Positions 52,255 to 59,127 of a stretch of DNA of 59,127 bases are shown one piece after another; position 1 is the first letter of the stretch, and the number at the start of each line of letters is the position of its first letter. The DNA is taken from contig JAZNBS010000047.1 of NCBI GenBank assembly GCA_045587185.1, positions 1 through 59,127 of the forward strand. Direction: 5' to 3'. This DNA is from UMGS172 sp045587185. GTDB lineage: Bacteria > Bacillota > Clostridia > Oscillospirales > Acutalibacteraceae. The notes under the pieces were generated by a model. That model did no database searches and was not told where the DNA came from. It saw nothing but the letters and a program-made list of their open reading frames with translations. The position numbers and the translations under genes were made by a program.

Positions 52255-54372
52255 TCAAGGGGTTGTACCTTGAGTTCCTGTATTTGTGTCGGTTTTGGTA
52301 TTCTCCATAACAAACCTGAAGAAATCCTCATCCATCAACTGCAACGATGCGGCATAGCGCGATTTTGTGGCGGCAATGCAATAATCAAGATAAGATTTTT
52401 TTGCGCCCTCGGTCATACCGTCGGCCGCCGAAAGCCATTCGGCCTCGCCTTTTTGTGCATTGTATTTCACACGGTCGGTAATAAAACTTTTGTTGTAAAG
52501 CATTGAAATGTGAGTGGAATCCGAGAAAATATCAACACCCGGCAGAAGGCGTGAATCATATTCCATACCGAACAGGTTGAGCACGGTGGGGATGATATCA
52601 ACATTGCAACAGGGGGTATCGACAGTGACGGGGTCAATGCCGCCGCACCACATAATGCAAGACGACTGATACTTCTCGAAGTTCTGCTCCAACTTGTGTC
52701 CTGCAAGCGAGTTGACACCCGAGTCACGCAGATAATAGGGGTAATGGTCGCCTGCAATGACAATCATTGTGTTGTTGAGTTTGCCTGCTGCCTCAAGTTT
52801 CTCCAAGAGATAGGCCATTGCCTTTTCAAGTTCATAATTTGCGGCAAGATAATATTCTGCACCACTGTCCAACTTGCGGTCACCCAAAAGTTCACGGACT
52901 TTTTTGATGTTTCTCACACAAATGGGATTATCGGTCGAATAGGGGCCGTGACCTGAGAAGGTCATATAATAAGCGTGAAACTGTTCATTGTTGATATAAT
53001 CGTCGATTGACTGTTTCATCATCTCAAGGTCGGAAGAAGGCCACGCGGTAGTGAAACTCATACCGTTTTTGCCACCCATAAACCTTGTTGTGGTATATCC
53101 CAGATTGGGGTGTGTCTTATCTCTTGAATAATAATAACCGCGATAGTTATGATAGGCATAAGTCTTAATGCCGTTATCCTCAAACATATGACCCAAAGCA
53201 AATGGCAAAAGTTTGTTGGATGACTGCGCAAAACTTCCGTTTGAGGCGCCGCGGTCGGCATCCCTCGAAACATCGGGCCACAAACCTGTCATAATGGAAT
53301 ATTCACCGTTTGTGGTGGTGTTTTTGAACGAGTTGTAGAAATTATTTAGCACAATTCCGCCTTGACTCAGTTTGTAAAGTGTGGGTGTTACTTCGGGGTC
53401 GATAGCGTATTTTGAAAAACTCTCGGCGCATATATATATAAGGTTGTAATCCTTAAAAGCACCTGTGTATTTGTTTTTATTGGTGCCGGAAAGAGCCGAA
53501 AAATAATCGCAAAGCTCCTGTTTGCCCTTGTCGTCGGTCGTTGTTTTGAGTTGGTTGAAATCAATACCGCTCAAGATATTGGGCGAAGTATCAACCTCAG
53601 GCGGTTGAGGCTCGGACGGTTCGGGCTCTGGCGGCGGGTTGGGAATAACAAGCGTATCGTCTGTCTTTTCCTCGGGTGAGCCGAAAACGGTGTAGCCCAG
53701 TTCTATCACCGAGTTGGTGAGAATACCCAAGCGGCCTGATGCTGTATCACTGTCAACAAAGGTTGAAGAATATGCGGCAAAGGCAGAGCCGTCACCCGTG
53801 CCGAACGGCAAGAGGAACAGCACGGCAAGAAACCAGAGTGCAACGGTCATAATCAGCGATGCAAGATGGGTCAAGGGACGGCAACGGCCGAAAAATCCTT
53901 TGGGTGCCGACAGCGAAAGAAATGCCGCCGCAAGAACAGGCAAAAGACACAAGAATATCCAACCGACCGACTCCTTGACGGTGGACCAAAGCGCCCAACC
54001 GAAGTTTCCAACCGCGTCGGCGCCCAGACCTATCATCGACACCGAAAAAACCGAGCCGAAAATTCTGAAATATATCAACTGACTGAGGTAAAACAGAAAC
54101 GGCAATAATAAAATAAGCGGTGTGAACAGGCGGTTGAGTTTTGGCTTGAGCCAACCGGTCAGTGTGGCAAGGAACATTGCCTCGGCAGGCAAGAACAGAA
54201 GAAAATAGAGCGAAGTTCCCTCAAAACCTATCTGTATTCTGAGCAAAATTTCCCAATACAGCAACGCAATCGTATAGATTACGGTGTATTTCAGCAATCT
54301 TAACCCCTGGGTTTTTAATGTCTTCTTATCAATTTTGAACTTTTCTTTGATAAGTTCTATGAATTTGGACAT
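52255..54372 (-). CDS. LtaS-family phosphoglycerol transferase (sulfatase fold)
   Basis: 705 residues from ATG 54372, with GAGAGG before it. Five N-terminal membrane helices (about 20-215), a Pro-rich linker (PNPPPEPEPSEPQPP, near 255), then an extracellular sulfatase-fold domain. AESFSKYA near 302 supplies the metal Glu, NTTTNGEYS near 353 the catalytic Thr, and VIAGDHYPY near 540 the Asp-His ligands. These are the sites of lipoteichoic acid synthase, which polymerises glycerol phosphate from phosphatidylglycerol. Related enzymes add phosphoglycerol to other glycans. The first in-frame ATG is 15 bases earlier but overlaps the ribosome site. Confidence 0.9.
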   Translation of the reverse strand: MSKFIELIKEKFKIDKKTLKTQGLRLLKYTVIYTIALLYWEILLRIQIGFEGTSLYFLLFLPAEAMFLATLTGWLKPKLNRLFTPLILLLPFLFYLSQLIYFRIFGSVFSVSMIGLGADAVGNFGWALWSTVKESVGWIFLCLLPVLAAAFLSLSAPKGFFGRCRPLTHLASLIMTVALWFLAVLFLLPFGTGDGSAFAAYSSTFVDSDTASGRLGILTNSVIELGYTVFGSPEEKTDDTLVIPNPPPEPEPSEPQPPEVDTSPNILSGIDFNQLKTTTDDKGKQELCDYFSALSGTNKNKYTGAFKDYNLIYICAESFSKYAIDPEVTPTLYKLSQGGIVLNNFYNSFKNTTTNGEYSIMTGLWPDVSRDADRGASNGSFAQSSNKLLPFALGHMFEDNGIKTYAYHNYRGYYYSRDKTHPNLGYTTTRFMGGKNGMSFTTAWPSSDLEMMKQSIDDYINNEQFHAYYMTFSGHGPYSTDNPICVRNIKKVRELLGDRKLDSGAEYYLAANYELEKAMAYLLEKLEAAGKLNNTMIVIAGDHYPYYLRDSGVNSLAGHKLEQNFEKYQSSCIMWCGGIDPVTVDTPCCNVDIIPTVLNLFGMEYDSRLLPGVDIFSDSTHISMLYNKSFITDRVKYNAQKGEAEWLSAADGMTEGAKKSYLDYCIAATKSRYAASLQLMDEDFFRFVMENTKTDTNTGTQGTTP

Positions 54373-54422
54373 TTCATTACCTCTCAAATATAATGATTAT
54401 AATCAAAAGCGTTAATTTTTAA

Positions 54423-54451
54423 ATTATATCACCAATGTTCCAAAATTACAA
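54423..54451 (-). promoter_or_regulatory. Promoter of the LtaS-like gene
   Basis: Minus strand TTGTAA, 17 bases, TATAAT, 51 bases before the start. Confidence 0.75.
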
Positions 54452-54504
54452 CAGCAACCGACAAAAAAATCCCTAAGCAGAGGACATATTATAAATTGTG
54501 TCTA

Positions 54505-54533
54505 TTGAAATTTGTAAGTAATGGTGCTAATAT
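54505..54533 (+). promoter_or_regulatory. Promoter of the decarboxylase beta/gamma pair
   Basis: TTGAAA, 17 bases, TAATAT; a TATAAT overlaps three bases later at 20-base spacing. 43 bases before the start. Confidence 0.6.
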
Positions 54534-54575
54534 AATATATGTTAAACTATGTTTTTTAGGAGGTTGTACTCTTAA

Positions 54576-55670
54576 ATGGAAATTTTGTGGAAAAATCTTT
54601 TGGAGTTTTCGTGGCAGGACGGAATAATGCTGCTTATCGGCGGCTTGCTTATTTTCCTTGCAATAAAAAAGGAAATGGAACCCACCCTGCTTCTGCCCAT
54701 GGGCTTTGGCACATTGCTTGTTAATATTCCGTTTTCCGATGCGTTAAAAGGACCGATTATGGAACTTTATCACGCCGGTATTGCCAATGAGTTGTTCCCA
54801 TTGCTTTTGTTCATCGGTATCGGTGCAATGATTGACTTCGGTCCGCTGCTTTCCAACCCCAAGTTGATGCTTTTCGGTGCGGCGGCACAGTTCGGAATAT
54901 TCTTCACATTTTTTATGGCCCGTATGTTCTTCCCTGAAATCGATGCGGCTTCTATTGCTATTATCGGTGCGGCTGACGGTCCTACGTCCATTGCCGTTGC
55001 CAATACTTTGGGGTCCGAGTATGTTGGTGCCATCACCGTTGCGGCATATTCCTATATGGCATTGGTGCCCATTATCCAACCGCCCGTTATCAGACTGCTT
55101 ACCACAAAGAAAGAACGACTTATCCGTATGCCTTACGAGCAGAAGTCTGTATCGAAACTTACGAGAATTATGTTCCCAATCATTATCACCGTCGTTGTTT
55201 CGGCCATCATTCCGCAGGCAACCGCCCTTATCGGTTTCTTGATGTTTGGTAACCTCATTCGTGAATGCGGTGTGCTTGATTCACTTTCCGAAACTGCACA
55301 AAAGGTTCTTGCAAACCTTGTAACCATCTTCCTTGGCATCTCGGTTGCATTTAATATGACGGCCGACAAGTTCCTGAAACCCGATACCTTGCTTATTATG
55401 GGTCTCGGCCTTGTTGCATTTATTGTTGACACTGCGGGCGGTGTTCTCTTTGCCAAGTTACTCAACCTTTTCCTGAAGAAGAAAATCAACCCCATGATAG
55501 GTGCCGCAGGTATCTCGGCATTTCCTATGTCGGGTCGTATCGTCCATAAGATGGGACTCAAAGAGGACCCTCAGAACTTCCTGTTGATGCATTCCATCGG
55601 TGTAAACGTTTCGGGTCAGATTGCGTCTGTTATAGCAGGCGGTATTATCCTCAATTTCTTCGCAGGCTGA
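54576..55670 (+). CDS. Na+-transporting decarboxylase beta subunit (OadB/GcdB/MmdB family)
   Basis: 364 residues, about nine to eleven membrane helices. The signature GAADGPTSIAVANTLG near 130 with the Na+-coupling Asp, and the second half-site GNLIRECGVLDSL and FPMSGR (near 225 and 310) match the beta subunit. It couples decarboxylation of carboxybiotin to Na+ export. The substrate (oxaloacetate, glutaconyl-CoA or methylmalonyl-CoA) depends on the alpha subunit, which is not in the window. AGGAGG precedes the ATG. Confidence 0.92.
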   Translation: MEILWKNLLEFSWQDGIMLLIGGLLIFLAIKKEMEPTLLLPMGFGTLLVNIPFSDALKGPIMELYHAGIANELFPLLLFIGIGAMIDFGPLLSNPKLMLFGAAAQFGIFFTFFMARMFFPEIDAASIAIIGAADGPTSIAVANTLGSEYVGAITVAAYSYMALVPIIQPPVIRLLTTKKERLIRMPYEQKSVSKLTRIMFPIIITVVVSAIIPQATALIGFLMFGNLIRECGVLDSLSETAQKVLANLVTIFLGISVAFNMTADKFLKPDTLLIMGLGLVAFIVDTAGGVLFAKLLNLFLKKKINPMIGAAGISAFPMSGRIVHKMGLKEDPQNFLLMHSIGVNVSGQIASVIAGGIILNFFAG

Positions 55671-55688
55671 TAAAGGAGGAAAATTACA

Positions 55689-55886
55689 ATGAACTTTTTA
55701 ACTATGTTTTTAAATCTCTTGAGCACAGCCCCCGAAAAGGTTGAAAAGGGTATGGAATGGCACCCCGAAAAGGCTCTTGAGGTTCTGCCCAAGGCGGGTA
55801 TAGGTATGTTGGTTATCTTTGTTGTTATCGGTGTAATCATCCTTTCCACCGTTTTGATTAACAAGATTTTCTCGAAGAAAGACTGA
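55689..55886 (+). CDS. Small membrane protein, OadG-like gamma subunit
   Basis: 65 residues with one membrane helix (about 39-58, LVIFVVIGVIILSTVLI) after a short charged N-terminus, as in OadG-type gamma subunits that hold the decarboxylase complex together. It follows the beta subunit by 18 bases with AAAGGAGG. The usual C-terminal acidic or metal-binding tail is missing, so family assignment rests on context. Confidence 0.7.
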   Translation: MNFLTMFLNLLSTAPEKVEKGMEWHPEKALEVLPKAGIGMLVIFVVIGVIILSTVLINKIFSKKD

Positions 55887-55905
55887 TATTTGTATATAAG
55901 TTGGC

Positions 55906-55942
55906 AAAAGCGTTGCGGTCAAAAACCGCAACGCTTTTTTTT
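55906..55942 (+). terminator. Terminator of the decarboxylase pair
   Basis: 14-bp stem AAAAGCGTTGCGGT / ACCGCAACGCTTTT, loop CAAAA-type, eight Ts after. Confidence 0.93.
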
Positions 55943-56058
55943 GTATACATACAGAAAATCTTGCCAATAATTGATTATTATATAATATTAAATTGTGTAA
56001 AATGTCAGTTTATAAGTTTTTTCTACAAAATTTGACAAATATTTGTAAAATTTGTGCA

Positions 56059-56087
56059 TTACATTTTGACGTTCAAAATGTTATAAT
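56059..56087 (+). promoter_or_regulatory. CarD-like gene promoter with internal palindrome
   Basis: TTACAT, 17 bases, TATAAT. Between the two boxes lies ATTTTGA-CGT-TCAAAAT (56063-56079), a perfect 7+3+7 palindrome, which could be an operator for a repressor. Confidence 0.6.
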
Positions 56088-56155
56088 TATAAATGAAATC
56101 AAGAGGGTTGTTGTGGGGAGATGATCCCACGGTGCAAATGAATTGGAGAGGAAAA

Positions 56156-56659
56156 ATGTTAAAATTCAACCAAAAGGTTTCCTACGGCACGACAGGAGTG
56201 TGTGTTGTTGAGGGAATTGAGGAAAAGAAAATAGGCAGAGAGATAAAACGTTACTATGTGCTTAAACCCGTCTCACAGTCAACATCGACGGTGTTTTTGC
56301 CTGCTGACAACGAAAAACTATTGGCCAAGGTGAGACGCGTGCTGACGGCCGATGAGGTTAATGATATTATAAAAACTTCTAAGGAAGAGCCTGACATATG
56401 GCCCGAAAACGATGCCGAACGTAAAATTACTTTCAACGGGATTATTACTTCGGGCGACCCAAAGGCCTGTCTTGTTATGATGAGGTCATTGCAGAACCGT
56501 CAGAATGTGTTGTCGTCCAACGGAAAGCGTTTGCACATTGCTGATGAACGTGCCTTGAAAGAGGCAAGGCGACTCGTTCACGATGAGTTTGCCGTTGCGC
56601 TTGATATGAAGACTGATGAAATTTGTAGTTATCTGAAAACTGAAATGTGCTTAGAGTGA
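56156..56659 (+). CDS. CarD/CdnL-type transcriptional regulator
   Basis: 167 residues. The N-terminal ~60 form a CarD-type RNA polymerase-interacting domain (FNQKVSYGTTGVCVVEGI, then YYVLKPVSQSTSTVFLP), related to the TRCF RID. The C-terminal ~100 are helical (LTADEVNDII, EEPDIWPENDAER, ALKEARRLVHDEF) as in CarD/CdnL. It binds the RNAP beta subunit and helps open promoter DNA, often at rRNA promoters. I chose ATG 56156 with GGAGAGG before it; an earlier ATG at 56093 has none. Confidence 0.87.
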   Translation: MLKFNQKVSYGTTGVCVVEGIEEKKIGREIKRYYVLKPVSQSTSTVFLPADNEKLLAKVRRVLTADEVNDIIKTSKEEPDIWPENDAERKITFNGIITSGDPKACLVMMRSLQNRQNVLSSNGKRLHIADERALKEARRLVHDEFAVALDMKTDEICSYLKTEMCLE

Positions 56660-56672
56660 CTTCGCTTAAAAT

Positions 56673-56717
56673 CACCGTGTTCCAAACTTAATGTTTTGGA
56701 ACACGGTGTCTTTTTTT
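56673..56717 (+). terminator. Terminator of the CarD-like gene
   Basis: 14-bp stem CACCGTGTTCCAAA / TTTGGAACACGGTG, loop CTTAATGT, followed by seven Ts. Confidence 0.95.
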
Positions 56718-56727
56718 ACGCTTATCT

Positions 56728-57010
56728 AAAGGTTGCAATATGTTACAAGGCTTGACATAATGTTTTACAAACATTATTGATATACATTTAGTAATCCACG
56801 TTATCAACAAGTTATCCACAGACAAAACGGCACAGTTTAAGCGTTTTTATGTCGAAAAAGCGTTCCAACTGTTGATAAGTTTGTGGATAAGTCTAACAAC
56901 TTAACAGGTTATTTGGTTTACATAATTTTGATGAACAGAGGATTATGGAAACAAATATACGATTTGTATTGACCCAAAGGCTTGACAAAATGTTGCACCA
57001 ACGTTGCTAT
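56728..57010. repeat. Three imperfect direct repeats with TTGACA and palindromes
   Basis: R1 (56728-56748) AAAGGTTGCAATATGTTACAA; R2 (56747-56777) contains GGCTTGACATAATGTT with ATAATGTTT-TAC-AAACATTAT, a perfect 9+3+9 palindrome; R3 (56977-57005) contains GGCTTGACAAAATGTT with AATGTTG-CAC-CAACGTT, one mismatch. R2 and R3 offer consensus -35 boxes but weak -10 boxes (TATTGA and TGCTAT at 17 bases). They read either as two repressor-controlled promoters for the 57063 gene or as iteron-like sites. Confidence 0.55.
56801..56890. promoter_or_regulatory. Cluster of four DnaA boxes in inverted pairs
   Basis: TTATCAACA (56801-56809) and TTATCCACA (56812-56820) on the plus strand, then TGTTGATAA (56870-56878) and TGTGGATAA (56882-56890), their reverse complements. 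Two are perfect consensus TTATCCACA; the others differ by one base. The pairs face each other across 49 bases, and AT-rich DNA flanks both sides. It is either an origin-like element or a DnaA-binding regulatory/titration site. No dnaA, dnaN or rep gene is visible. Confidence 0.75.
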
Positions 57011-57062
57011 CAAAGATTGGTATATTTGGGAAGCTGCATTCTGAATCGGAAAGGATAAATTT

Positions 57063-59127
57063 ATGCGGAATATTTTGATTTCGGTTGATAATTGGGGTCG
57101 GGTTGTATGTGACGGTGAGCAGTTAGGTTTCAGCGGCGAGCACAATGCCGTCACAGTGACGGTAAAGTTTTCGGATAGTGCCAAATCCTTCAATACGGCG
57201 CAGTATTTCCGTTTTATTACCGACGGAAAATACAGTGATGAACTTTTTCTCGAACAGGGTGTATTAAATTTCACTGTGCCTCAGGAATGTATGCAACCGC
57301 CTGAGGTGGCTTGTCAGATAGTGGGTTACGCTTCTGAAGACGGCGAACCTTCTGTAATTGTGAAGACCGAAGTTTTCACACTGAGGGTGGAACGGTCTGA
57401 AGTGCCGTGCACGAAAATTGAAACCGAGCCTGATGTTTTTGAAAGGGCAATGGAAAAATGCAGAGCATCTGCCCAAACGGCGGTGGAAAGTGCCAAAACG
57501 GCAGTGACCGCCGCCGAAAGAGTATCACAGGCCGAAACGGTTTGCGTTGATGCCTCTGATAGGGCTGAAAGTAGTGCGGTTTTGGCTAATGACAGCGCTT
57601 TGTCGGCAAGGAAAAGTGCCGAGGCTTTAAACAAGGCGGTTTATGAGGTGAATAACGTTTCCAACGCTCTTAAAGGCAGAGCGTCGGGAAACGTCGTGTC
57701 AATCAAGGATGTGTCGCCGTTGGAGCATGAGGTAAAGGTTAAGGTGAATCTCCCTGAATATACCACTGTGATAGATACAATCACGAATGAACTTGATGTA
57801 ATCACTTTCAACCCAATAACAGATTGGATAATAACAATAAGGGGATTGGGGAGTGGTGCTCCTGAATTGCTTTTCACTTATCAAGATGGCACTACAGACA
57901 AATTACCGTCACTACCAACATTGGGCCAAACGTGGTTAAGAATGGAATATATAGACGGTGTACGTACCACCTATTATTACAGTGATTTTTATATGACAGT
58001 TCTTGTAGATACTGTAGTAGAGGAAATATCACTTGCTCCATTGATTAGTATTGCTACACCTTTTGAAAGCGGTACTGGTTATAAGGTTGAAACCAAAACG
58101 AAAGTCAAAGAAACCGTGCTTAAAGTTCGCGATAACAGTCTGACCGCTTTACGTGTTACCGACGATTTAGGACTATATGCGGAATATGAGCCCTTAAATG
58201 ATTTTCACAACAGTAAACCTTATTACCGCGGTGTTTCAGAGTTATCTTTGGATAATTTATACTACCACGTTTATCCGTTTAGCGGTGCTGGCACAGGCTT
58301 GATTTTAAGCGACGGAGAAATAAACTATGCTTTGTATACTACAGATACTCAAGGCGGAGATGTATACTGTTACATTGACGGCACCACGGTTTATTTGGAT
58401 GTTGGCAATGGCGTTGAAACCTATAAGGTAAGAGAAGGAACCAAAATAGCAGAAATTTATTGTGACGGGGAGGAATTTCTTGATGAGGATGGCAACCGCG
58501 CTGAATGTTTAGACGTTTACGGTTGCGAACTCCAACCCGCAGAAGGCCCTGTTGTAAACGTATGTGGCAAAAACCTTTTTGACAAAGTTGCCTGGATAGA
58601 TTATTGTGAAAATTTTGGTTACAAAGGTAGAAATGAACTCGGTGTTACACATTTAGGTGAAGATTGTTTTAGGTTTGAGACCGCAAGAGCGGCAGGAGTG
58701 CCATCTACACCGTTTAGTGGCATTAAATTCAAAGAGAACACCCAGTACACATTCACGGCAGAGTTTTCTTTTGGTAATTGGGATTCTGTTAATACTTCAT
58801 TGATGGTCATTGCGTATACAGATAAAACCAACAAGTATTTTGGCATAACCGGCGGTGTCCCGAATGAATTTAATAAAGTAAGTTTTACTTCTGCGCCAAA
58901 CAAAACCATTGACTATATAACACTCGCTAATGTAGGGGCAGGCGCTTATGTCATTTGTAAATATATACAAATCGAAGAGGGTACAACCGCAACAGAATAT
59001 GAGCCGTATATCAAGTATTGCACCTATACTGCCAACTTTGACGGAACTGTTGACGGTGTCAGGTCAATTTATCCGTCAATGACCTTTGAGTCTGATACCG
59101 AAGGTGTAATTATTTCGGTTGAGTATA
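57063..59127 (+). CDS. Phage baseplate/tail-fibre-like protein (runs off the window)
   Basis: The frame stays open from ATG 57063 to the end, at least 688 residues. The N-terminal ~120 residues resemble a baseplate upper protein N-domain (TAQYFRFITDGKYSDELF, NFTVPQECMQPPEVACQIVGY). A helical coiled-coil-like region rich in Ala follows (about 135-200, e.g. QTAVESAKTAVTAAERVSQA), then beta-rich repeats. Near 500-640 lies a carbohydrate-binding-like module (GKNLFDKV..FRFET..YIQIEEGTTATEYEPYI), common in phage receptor-binding proteins. A GGAAAGGATA site precedes the start. It stands behind the DnaA-box cluster with no tail genes before it in the window. Confidence 0.75.
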   Translation, partial: MRNILISVDNWGRVVCDGEQLGFSGEHNAVTVTVKFSDSAKSFNTAQYFRFITDGKYSDELFLEQGVLNFTVPQECMQPPEVACQIVGYASEDGEPSVIVKTEVFTLRVERSEVPCTKIETEPDVFERAMEKCRASAQTAVESAKTAVTAAERVSQAETVCVDASDRAESSAVLANDSALSARKSAEALNKAVYEVNNVSNALKGRASGNVVSIKDVSPLEHEVKVKVNLPEYTTVIDTITNELDVITFNPITDWIITIRGLGSGAPELLFTYQDGTTDKLPSLPTLGQTWLRMEYIDGVRTTYYYSDFYMTVLVDTVVEEISLAPLISIATPFESGTGYKVETKTKVKETVLKVRDNSLTALRVTDDLGLYAEYEPLNDFHNSKPYYRGVSELSLDNLYYHVYPFSGAGTGLILSDGEINYALYTTDTQGGDVYCYIDGTTVYLDVGNGVETYKVREGTKIAEIYCDGEEFLDEDGNRAECLDVYGCELQPAEGPVVNVCGKNLFDKVAWIDYCENFGYKGRNELGVTHLGEDCFRFETARAAGVPSTPFSGIKFKENTQYTFTAEFSFGNWDSVNTSLMVIAYTDKTNKYFGITGGVPNEFNKVSFTSAPNKTIDYITLANVGAGAYVICKYIQIEEGTTATEYEPYIKYCTYTANFDGTVDGVRSIYPSMTFESDTEGVIISVEY

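Noticed and set aside
56728..56890. Chromosomal oriC
   Set aside because: DnaA boxes are clear, but no dnaA, dnaN, rpmH or gidA nearby and no strand switch of gene direction; reported only as an origin-like or regulatory site.
1..59127. CRISPR array
   Set aside because: No regular direct repeats with unique spacers found; the only short tandem-like units are the AT-rich repeat at 51761-51863 and the iteron-like set at 56728-57010.

Overview
The window reads as chromosome of a gut-type Clostridia bacterium, probably in or near the Oscillospiraceae/Ruminococcaceae. The basis is a Gram-positive PolC replicase, the gene order rpsB-tsf / pyrH-frr-uppS-cdsA-dxr-rseP-ispG-polC, hisZ with short hisG, an LtaS-type enzyme, Toprim/DUF4093 and WYL genes, and sigma-A style promoters (TTGaca-17-TATAAT) before most operons. 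GC content is moderate. No rRNA operon or CRISPR array is present.

Layout. 1-1038: the C-terminal half of a large serine recombinase and a decayed reading frame, the edge of an integrated element. 1083-5917 (minus): C_GCAxxG protein, tsaD, rimI, low-molecular-weight phosphatase, polA. 6144-7115: dusB alone. 7162-9232 (minus): an NhaC-family transporter behind a complete lysine riboswitch. 9324-17604 (minus): a compact ten-gene histidine operon, hisZGDCBHAF-hisIE-hisJ, with genes overlapping or abutting. 17811-18641: a large stem-loop, a DUF308 membrane protein and a divergent promoter region with palindromes. 18680-23508: comEC, holA, Toprim/DUF4093 gene and WYL regulator. 23547-25517: rpsB-tsf behind a structured leader. 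25603-36849: a long operon for UMP kinase, ribosome recycling, undecaprenyl-PP, CDP-DAG, MEP-pathway isoprenoids, site-2 protease, PolC, an acetyltransferase and LuxS. 37225-41965: M23 peptidase, two unrecognised proteins and an HD phosphohydrolase. 42052-46688: prfC and the proline genes proBAC. 46783-51020 (minus): a two-gene unit of a membrane-embedded McrB-like AAA+ ATPase and a DUF2357-like zinc-ribbon protein. 51244-52146: a truncated DUF4886 gene, a short repeat, tRNA-Tyr and tRNA-Thr. 52255-55886: LtaS-family enzyme and an orphan Na+-pump decarboxylase beta/gamma pair. 56156-56659: CarD-like regulator. 56728-57010: a cluster of four DnaA boxes between repeated promoter-like elements. 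57063-end: an open phage-tail/baseplate-like gene.

The main points for a second look are: (i) the membrane McrB/DUF2357 pair, the best candidate for a little-described system; (ii) a PolC with no DEDD exonuclease insert, next to a PolA whose 3'-5' exonuclease region also looks dead; (iii) the inverted DnaA-box cluster with repeats in front of a phage-like gene, with no dnaA nearby; (iv) a ComEC whose beta-lactamase domain has lost its metal ligands; (v) lysine riboswitch control that recasts the 'Na+/H+ antiporter' as a lysine transporter. All calls are from reading the sequence; no database search was run.
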